DNA of 64,000 bases from Pseudomonas sp. QS1027 (lineage in GTDB: Bacteria > Pseudomonadota > Gammaproteobacteria > Pseudomonadales > Pseudomonadaceae). The notes beneath the pieces are model-generated. The model worked only from the letters and a program-made list of their open reading frames with translations. It searched no databases and was not told the origin of the DNA. The DNA is taken from assembly GCF_002814235.1 (NCBI RefSeq), contig NZ_PHSU01000009.1, positions 124,001 to 188,000 of the forward strand, written 5' to 3'. Below are positions 58,132 to 64,000 of the stretch, piece by piece. The position numbers were made by a program, and so were the translations under genes. Numbering within the stretch: the first letter of the stretch is position 1; each line of letters opens with the position of its first letter.

Positions 58132-59190
58132 TTGCGCGTATTGCTGGTCAAGACCTCTTCCCTGGGCGACATCATTCATGCCTTGCCGGCGCTCACCGAT
58201 GCCGCGCGGGCGATTCCCGGCATCCGTTTCGACTGGGTGGTCGAGGAAGGTTTCGCCGAACTGCCGAGCTGGCACCCGGCGGTGGACAAGGTGATTCCGG
58301 TGGCGATCCGCCGCTGGCGCAAGAATATCTGGCAGACTCTCAAGAGTGGCGAGTGGCGGCGGTTCAAGGAGAGCCTGCGGGCCAAGCCGTACGATCTGGT
58401 GATCGATGCCCAGGGCCTGGTGAAAAGCGCTTTGCTGACCCGTTATGCCAAGGCCCCGGTGGCCGGACCGGACAAGCAGTCGGCCCGCGAACCCCTGGCC
58501 AGCCGCTTTTATTCGCGGCGCTTGGCAGTGTCGCGCAATCAGCATGCGGTGGATCGCATGCGCCAGTTGTTTGCCCTGGCGCTGGGCTATGACCTGCCCA
58601 GGGGCATGGGCGACTACGGCCTGGATGTCGACAAGCTGGTCGAGCTGCCGCGCAAGCCTTTCGTGGTGTTCCTGCACGGTACCACCTGGGACACCAAGCA
58701 TTGGCCGGAAGCCTACTGGCGCGAACTGGCCGTGCGCCTGGGCCAGTTGGGTGTGCCGGTGAAGCTGCCCTGGGGCAATGCCGAGGAAAAGGCCCGGGCC
58801 GAGCGGATTGCGCGCAACCTCAAGCATGTGGTGGTGCTGCCCAGGCTGAACCTGGCTGGGGTCGCGAAGGTACTGGCCGCCGCCACTGCCTGCGTCGCGG
58901 TGGATACCGGCCTCGGTCACCTGGCCGCCGCGCTGGATGTGCCGACGCTGTCGCTGTTCGGTCCGACCAGCTCGATCCTGACCGGCGCCTACGGCCGGTC
59001 GCAGATTCATCTGGCGAGCAACTTTCCCTGCGCGCCCTGTCTTCAAAAGAAATGCACCTACGTTCCGACAGCGGAGGACCAGCAGCGCTTCGATCTGAAG
59101 CGCGAGTTGCCTCTGTGCTTCACCCGTTTGAATCCCGAACGTGTGGCAAGCCGACTGAGCGCGCTGTTAATGGCTGAGGAGCGGCACTGA
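58132..59190 (+). CDS. waaC: LPS heptosyltransferase I
   Basis: 352 residues, GT9 family: VLLVKTSSLGDIIHALPALT at the start and LHGTTWDTKHWPEAYW plus VAVDTGLGHLAAALDVP for ADP-heptose binding. It adds the first heptose to Kdo. The start codon is TTG immediately after the waaF stop; the family begins at this residue. Its TGA overlaps the waaG ATG. Confidence 0.93.
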   Translation: MRVLLVKTSSLGDIIHALPALTDAARAIPGIRFDWVVEEGFAELPSWHPAVDKVIPVAIRRWRKNIWQTLKSGEWRRFKESLRAKPYDLVIDAQGLVKSALLTRYAKAPVAGPDKQSAREPLASRFYSRRLAVSRNQHAVDRMRQLFALALGYDLPRGMGDYGLDVDKLVELPRKPFVVFLHGTTWDTKHWPEAYWRELAVRLGQLGVPVKLPWGNAEEKARAERIARNLKHVVVLPRLNLAGVAKVLAAATACVAVDTGLGHLAAALDVPTLSLFGPTSSILTGAYGRSQIHLASNFPCAPCLQKKCTYVPTAEDQQRFDLKRELPLCFTRLNPERVASRLSALLMAEERH

Positions 59191-60314
59191 TGCAATTGGC
59201 TTTTGTTCTGTACAAGTACTTTCCGTTTGGCGGATTGCAGCGCGACTTCATGCGCATTGCCCTGGAATGCCAGCAGCGCGGGCACCAGATCCGCGTCTAC
59301 AGCCTGTTCTGGGAAGGCGATATCCCGCCCGGCTTCGAAGTGGTGATGGTGCCGGTCAAGGCGTTGTTCAATCATCGGCGTTACGCCCGGTTCAGTGCCT
59401 GGGTCAAGGCCGACCTGGCCAGTCGGCCGGTGGCACGGCTGATCGGCTTCAACAAGATGCCCGACCTGGACGTCTACTACGCCGCCGATGGTTGCTTCGA
59501 AGACAAGGCGCAGAACCAGCGTCATTCGCTCTATCGCCTCTGGGGCCGCTATCAGCATTTTGCCGAGTATGAGCGGGCGGTGTTCGCCAGGGAGGCGAAG
59601 ACTGAAATCCTGATGATCTCCGAAGTTCAGCAGCCGCTGTTCGTCAAGTATTACGGCACGCCGCCGGAGCGCTTCCACGTGCTGCCGCCGGGGATTTCCC
59701 TGGATCGTCGGGCACCGGCGAATGCCGCCGAGATCCGCGCCGAGTTTCGTGACGAGTTCAAGCTGGCGGACGATGAACTGCTGCTGGTGCAGATCGGTTC
59801 CGGATTCAAGACCAAGGGGCTCGACCGCAGCCTCAAGGCCCTGGCCGCGTTGCCGCCGGCCCTGAAAGAACGCACCCGGCTGTTTGTCATCGGCCAGGAC
59901 GACCCCAAGACCTTCCAGGCGCAGAGCGCCTCGCTGGGATTGGGCGAGCGTGTGCAGTTCCTCATGGGGCGCAGCGACATCCCGCGTTTCCTGTTGGGCG
60001 CCGATCTGCTGATTCACCCGGCCTACAACGAAAATACCGGCACGGTGCTGCTTGAGGCCCTGGTGGCGGGGTTGCCGGTGCTGGTGAGCGCGGTCTGCGG
60101 TTATGCCCGCTACATCGCCGATGCCGATTGCGGCCTGGTGCTGGACGAGCCGTTCGAGCAGTCCCAGCTCAATCAATACCTGGAGCGGATGCTGTCCGAT
60201 CAGGCCGCGCGCCTGGCGTGGAGCCAGCATGGCCTGAGCTATGCCGAGACAGCCGACCTCTACAGCATGCCGCAGCGCGCGGCGGACGTGATCCTGGGGG
60301 AACTGCCGCAATGA
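59190..60314 (+). CDS. waaG: LPS core glucosyl/galactosaminyl-transferase I, GT4
   Basis: 374 residues, GT4 GT-B fold. FVLYKYFPFGGLQRDFMRIA starts the acceptor domain; IGSGFKTKGLDRSLKAL and HPAYNENTGTVLLEALVAGL (the ENTG...E signature) lie in the donor domain. It adds the first hexose to heptose II; in pseudomonads this is probably galactosamine. It overlaps waaC (TGATG) and waaP (ATGA). Confidence 0.92.
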   Translation: MQLAFVLYKYFPFGGLQRDFMRIALECQQRGHQIRVYSLFWEGDIPPGFEVVMVPVKALFNHRRYARFSAWVKADLASRPVARLIGFNKMPDLDVYYAADGCFEDKAQNQRHSLYRLWGRYQHFAEYERAVFAREAKTEILMISEVQQPLFVKYYGTPPERFHVLPPGISLDRRAPANAAEIRAEFRDEFKLADDELLLVQIGSGFKTKGLDRSLKALAALPPALKERTRLFVIGQDDPKTFQAQSASLGLGERVQFLMGRSDIPRFLLGADLLIHPAYNENTGTVLLEALVAGLPVLVSAVCGYARYIADADCGLVLDEPFEQSQLNQYLERMLSDQAARLAWSQHGLSYAETADLYSMPQRAADVILGELPQ

Positions 60315-61117
60315 AGTTGATCCTGGCCGAGCCGTTCAAGCGCCTGTGGGCTGGACGCGATGCGTTCGCCGAGGTCGAGCGCCTGGAAGGCGTGGTTTAC
60401 CGTGAACTGGAAGCGCGGCGGACCTTGCGTACGGAAGTCGAGGGTCGTGGTTATTTCGTCAAGATCCACCGTGGCATCGGCTGGCGCGAGATCTTCAAGA
60501 ACCTGTTGACCGCCAAGCTGCCGGTCCTCGGTGCGGGCCAGGAGTGGCGGGCGATCCAGCGCCTGCAGGAAGTCGCGGTGCCGACCATGACCGCTGTGGC
60601 CTATGGCGAACGTGGCAGCAATCCGGCGGACCAGCATTCGTTCATCGTTACCGAAGAGCTGGCGCCCACCATCAGTCTCGAAGACTTCAGCATGGACTGG
60701 CCCAAGCAGCCGCCGGAGCCACGGCTCAAGCGCGCGCTGATCGCCGAAGTGGCGCGCATGACCGGCATGATGCACCGCGCCGGGGTCAATCATCGTGACT
60801 GTTATATCTGCCACTTCCTGCTGCATACCGACAAGCCGGTGACGGCCGATGATCTCAAGCTTTCGGTCATCGACCTGCACCGTGCCCAGACCCGCGCGGC
60901 GATCCCCGCGCGCTGGCGCAACAAGGATCTGGCGGCGCTGTATTTCTCGGTACTGGATATCGGCCTGAGCCGGCGTGACCTGCTGCGTTTCCTGAAGGGC
61001 TATTTCCTCCAGCCGCTGCGCCAGGTCCTGCGGGATGAAGCCGCGCTGCTGGCCTTGCTCGAGCGCAAGGCGGAAAAACTTTACCAGCGCAAACTGCGCT
61101 ACAACGGCGCGCTCTGA
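60311..61117 (+). CDS. waaP: LPS core heptose I kinase WaaP
   Basis: 268 residues, a protein-kinase-like fold: RGYFVKIHRGIGWREI (nucleotide Lys), HRAGVNHRDCYICHFLL (catalytic HRD loop with the metal residue His downstream) and VIDLHRAQ (DFG-like). It phosphorylates heptose I, needed for core completion and outer-membrane integrity in Pseudomonas. The ATG at 60311 overlaps the waaG stop; the longer frame upstream is a shadow. A 39-nt gap leads to the next kinase gene. Confidence 0.93.
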   Translation: MKLILAEPFKRLWAGRDAFAEVERLEGVVYRELEARRTLRTEVEGRGYFVKIHRGIGWREIFKNLLTAKLPVLGAGQEWRAIQRLQEVAVPTMTAVAYGERGSNPADQHSFIVTEELAPTISLEDFSMDWPKQPPEPRLKRALIAEVARMTGMMHRAGVNHRDCYICHFLLHTDKPVTADDLKLSVIDLHRAQTRAAIPARWRNKDLAALYFSVLDIGLSRRDLLRFLKGYFLQPLRQVLRDEAALLALLERKAEKLYQRKLRYNGAL

Positions 61118-61156
61118 TGTCGCTGCGCTTGCGTTGTTTGGCGAAGGAAGGGCTTG

Positions 61157-62611
61157 ATGCGTTTATCTGAATTGAAAACCGCCGGACGGGCTCCGGCATT
61201 GCCCCTGGACCTGGAGTTGGCGGATGCCGCCGGCAGTGCGCAGTTGCAGTTGCTCAGCCTGTTGCGCGTGCTGCCCGGTCAGCGTTATGTCGGCGCCGGG
61301 GTCTGGCGTGGGCGTACGGTGCTGGCCAAGTTACTGGTGGGCAGCAAGGCACCACGGCACTTCCAGCGTGAGTTGCAGGGTGTTCGGCTGTTGGCCGAGC
61401 AGGGCCTGACCACGCCGCTGTTGTTGGTCGACGGCCTGAAAGAGGGTGAGGGCGGCTGGTTGCTGTTCGAGTTTCTTGAAGGTGCCGAGAGCCTGGGCGA
61501 GGCCTGGAGCAAGGTCGAGTCGCTGCCGCTGTTGGCTGATGAACAGCAGCAGGTACTGGCCGAGGCGCTGGGCGTTATTGCGCAGATGCACGGCAAGGGC
61601 CTGTGGCAGGAAGACCTGCACCTGGACAATCTGCTGCGCCATGACGGCAAGCTGTATTTGATCGACGGTGCCGGGATCCGCGCCGAACAGCCGGGCAAGC
61701 CGTTGTCACGGCAGAAAGTGCTGGAAAACCTCGGGGTGTTTTTTGCCCAGTTGCCCAAGGCATTCGAGCCGTTTATCGAAGAACTGCTGGTGCACTATCT
61801 GCTGAGCAACGGTGAACATGCGTTGCCGCTGGAAGCCTTGCTCAAGCAGGTGGACAAGGTCCGTGGCTGGCGCCTGAAAGACTTTCTCGGCAAGGTCGCC
61901 CGCGAGTGCTCGCTGTTCAGCGTCCGCAGTGGGGCCTTCGGCCTGCGGGCGATTCGTCGCGAAGAAGAAGCGGCGCTGGGGCTGGTGCTGGAGCAGGCCG
62001 ATGCGCTGCTCGCCCAGGGCCCCTTGTACAAGAATGGCGGAACGGCCACGGTGGGGCGAGTTGATGTCGACGGTCGTCCGCTGGTGCTCAAGCGCTACAA
62101 CATCAAGGGCTTCAGCCATTGGCTCAAGCGTTTCTGGCGACCGAGCCGGGCCTGGCATTCCTGGCGCGAGGGCAATCGCCTGGCGTTCCTCGGGATCGCC
62201 ACGCCCAAGCCGCTTGCCGTGCTGGAACGGCGGTTTTTCTGGCTGCGCAGCCGTGCCTATCTGCTCACCGAGCACCTGTCGGGGACGGATGTGATCGAAC
62301 GTTTTGCGCCTTACGTGGAGTCGGGCGAAGTACCGCCTGCCGAGCTCAAGGCGCTGGAGCAGCTGTTTGCCGAATTGATCCGCGAACGTATCAGTCACGG
62401 TGATTTCAAGGGGCATAACCTGTTCTGGCAGGATGACCGCTGGACCCTGATCGACCTGGACTCGATGCGCCAACATGCGTCGGTCCACAGCTTCGCCAAG
62501 GCCTATGCCCGTGATCGGGCGCGTTTCATGCGCAACTGGCCGGCGAGCAGTGCCTTGTATCAGTTGATCGACCAGCGCTTGCCCCGCTCGGCCGCTTCCC
62601 AGCAGGGTTGA
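61157..62611 (+). CDS. Tandem-kinase LPS core protein (PA5006-like)
   Basis: 484 residues with two kinase-like domains. The first (about 25-215) has HGKGLWQEDLHLDNLL and LYLIDGAGIR; the second (about 260-480) has GRPLVLKRYNIKGF (Lys), RISHGDFKGHNLFW and WTLIDLDSM. It resembles the InaA/LPS-kinase proteins encoded between waaP and the carbamoyltransferase in P. aeruginosa (PA5006). Probable role: phosphorylation in the LPS core; the substrate is not known. The ATG at 61157 follows AAGGAAGGG. Confidence 0.8.
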   Translation: MRLSELKTAGRAPALPLDLELADAAGSAQLQLLSLLRVLPGQRYVGAGVWRGRTVLAKLLVGSKAPRHFQRELQGVRLLAEQGLTTPLLLVDGLKEGEGGWLLFEFLEGAESLGEAWSKVESLPLLADEQQQVLAEALGVIAQMHGKGLWQEDLHLDNLLRHDGKLYLIDGAGIRAEQPGKPLSRQKVLENLGVFFAQLPKAFEPFIEELLVHYLLSNGEHALPLEALLKQVDKVRGWRLKDFLGKVARECSLFSVRSGAFGLRAIRREEEAALGLVLEQADALLAQGPLYKNGGTATVGRVDVDGRPLVLKRYNIKGFSHWLKRFWRPSRAWHSWREGNRLAFLGIATPKPLAVLERRFFWLRSRAYLLTEHLSGTDVIERFAPYVESGEVPPAELKALEQLFAELIRERISHGDFKGHNLFWQDDRWTLIDLDSMRQHASVHSFAKAYARDRARFMRNWPASSALYQLIDQRLPRSAASQQG

Positions 62612-62694
62612 TGCACCTGCGGCAGGATAACGCGGGCAGATGAAACCAGAGTGATCGTCTGCCCGCTGTCAGCTCCCGCATTGATAATCCTTGC

Positions 62695-62700
62695 TATAAT
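62695..62700 (+). promoter_or_regulatory. Extended -10 element before carbamoyltransferase
   Basis: TGCTATAAT (with -10 TATAAT at 62695-62700) is a consensus extended -10 box about 93 bases before the GTG start. No good -35 lies at the usual distance. It suggests a separate promoter for the carbamoyltransferase. Confidence 0.5.
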
Positions 62701-62792
62701 CCCGCCCTTTAGTTGCTTGCCACTCCTTTGGCAGCACACATTTTTTCGGGCGCCTTGTCGCCTGCATATGGACTTTGAGAGGCTAGACCCCT

Positions 62793-64000
62793 GTGGCATT
62801 GACGATTCTCGGCCTGTCCGGCGCCCTTAGTCATGATCCCTCCGCAGCGCTGTACATCGACGGCAAGCTGATTGCAGCGGCCGAAGAAGAACGCTTCGTA
62901 CGCGACAAGCATGCAAAGAACCGCATGCCCTACGAGTCGGCGAAGTTCTGCTTGGAGCAGGCGGGTATCAAACCGTCCGACGTTGATGTGGTGGCGATTC
63001 CGTTCGCCCCCATCAGCCTGTTCGGCAAGGCTCGCTGGCACTACGCCAAGCGTTACTGGTACGCCCCGGATCGCGCCCTTGACGCGATCCTGATGGGCAA
63101 CCGCCGCTACAAACGCTATCGCAACAAGATCGTCTGGTGCCTGGAACAACTGGGCTTCGATCCGAAGAAAGTCAAGATCGAGCCGGTCGAGCACCACCTG
63201 GCCCACGCCTCCAGCGCCTACCACTGTTCCGGTTTCAAAGAGAAAACCGCGATCCTCGGTATCGACGGCAAGGGCGAGTACGCCACGACCTTCTTCGGCT
63301 ACGGCGAAAACGGCAAGATCCACAAGATCAAGGAGTTCTTCGACCCGGACTCCCTGGGTGGCCTGTATGGCGCGATCACCGAGTTCCTCGGCTTTGAAAT
63401 GCTCGACGGCGAATTCAAGGTGATGGGCATGGCCCCTTACGGCGATGCGAGCAAGTACGACTTCTCGCGCCTGGCCTCCTTCGAAAACGGCGAACTGGTG
63501 ATCAACACCGACTACGCCAACGTCGTCGGCCTGCGTCGCTACAAGGAAAAGGGCAAGGGCTTCTACTTCTCGCCGAAACTGATCGAATGGCTGGGCCCCA
63601 AGCGCGAAGGCGATATTGCCGACGAGCCCTACATTCACTACGCGGCCAGCATGCAAGCGCTGTTCGAGAAGATCTCGCTGCAGATGATCGACTACTACCT
63701 GGGCGATATTCTCAAGGACACCGGCAAGCTGGCCTTCGCTGGCGGCTGCGCGCTGAACGTCAAGCTGAACCAGAAGATCATCGCCCGCAACGACGTCAAG
63801 GAACTGTTCGTGCAACCGGCTTCCGGCGATGCCGGTACGGCGGTGGGCGCGGCGGCCTATGTGTCCCATGCCCGCGGTGTGCCGGTGGAGAAGATGGAAC
63901 ACGTCTATCTCGGCCCGTCCTACAGCAACGAAGACGTGATCGCCGCCTGCGCGCGCCACGAGAACGCGCCGAAGTGGCGCAAGCTCGAGAACATGCCGGA
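62793..64000 (+). CDS. Carbamoyltransferase (LPS core, WapO-like), truncated by window end
   Basis: At least 402 residues of a NodU/CmcH-type carbamoyltransferase: ILGLSGALSHDPSAALYIDG, EEERFVRDKH, the EHHLAHASSAYH motif with metal-binding His residues, and GIDGKGEYAT plus GGCALNVKLN in the Kae1-like domain. In pseudomonads the matching gene carbamoylates heptose of the LPS core. The start is GTG; the reading frame is open to the last base, so the C-terminal TobZ-like domain is missing. Confidence 0.87.
   Translation, partial: MALTILGLSGALSHDPSAALYIDGKLIAAAEEERFVRDKHAKNRMPYESAKFCLEQAGIKPSDVDVVAIPFAPISLFGKARWHYAKRYWYAPDRALDAILMGNRRYKRYRNKIVWCLEQLGFDPKKVKIEPVEHHLAHASSAYHCSGFKEKTAILGIDGKGEYATTFFGYGENGKIHKIKEFFDPDSLGGLYGAITEFLGFEMLDGEFKVMGMAPYGDASKYDFSRLASFENGELVINTDYANVVGLRRYKEKGKGFYFSPKLIEWLGPKREGDIADEPYIHYAASMQALFEKISLQMIDYYLGDILKDTGKLAFAGGCALNVKLNQKIIARNDVKELFVQPASGDAGTAVGAAAYVSHARGVPVEKMEHVYLGPSYSNEDVIAACARHENAPKWRKLENMP

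Overview
This window looks like chromosomal DNA of a fluorescent Pseudomonas (P. fluorescens/protegens/chlororaphis-like). GC content is high, Pseudomonas REP-type inverted repeats are present, and the block msrA-dipA-aceF-aceE-glnE-waaF-waaC-waaG-waaP matches the gene order known around aceEF in P. aeruginosa, apart from a missing ilvE. The species is inferred; no rRNA, tRNA or species marker is present. No prophage, transposase or CRISPR array was seen.

Layout. 1-2 kb: end of a type II secretion operon (gspK partial, gspL, gspM). 2-3.8 kb: a two-gene Septu-type anti-phage module (PtuB HNH nuclease and PtuA ATPase) whose 3' end overlaps gspM by 4 nt. 3.9-6.2 kb: a divergent MFS transporter / LysR regulator pair resembling E. 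coli ynfM/ynfL. 6.3-7.1 kb: a truncated antitoxin, a DUF6124-type gene and a REP doublet. 7.15-25 kb: a complete aryl polyene (APE) pigment cluster on the minus strand, running apeC to apeR with almost every junction overlapping. It includes an aromatic amino acid ammonia lyase, a flavin halogenase-like enzyme and a methyltransferase, and two small exported-protein genes follow it.

25.3-29 kb: an orphan ParA ATPase, trxC, a HigBA toxin-antitoxin pair with duplicated operator-like repeats, and the AMPylase selO. 29-36 kb: an osmotic/ion block (MscK-type channel, CPA1 K+/H+ antiporter) and an acyl-CoA dehydrogenase. 36.2-42.2 kb: proline catabolism, with trifunctional putA divergent from putP across a region holding five GTTGCA elements, the half-site known for PutA repressors. 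42.2-46 kb: an O-acetylhomoserine sulfhydrylase-type enzyme, a DUF2165 membrane protein, rlmJ and msrA.

46-57 kb: the c-di-GMP phosphodiesterase dipA, pyruvate dehydrogenase aceE-aceF (with two GntR-type palindromes upstream of aceE), and glnE. 57-64 kb: LPS core genes waaF-waaC-waaG-waaP, a large tandem-kinase protein and a carbamoyltransferase cut by the window end.

The most notable accessory units are the APE cluster with its halogenase-like gene and its fused acyl-ligase/dehydratase, the Septu module lodged against the secretion operon, and the paired operators upstream of aceE.
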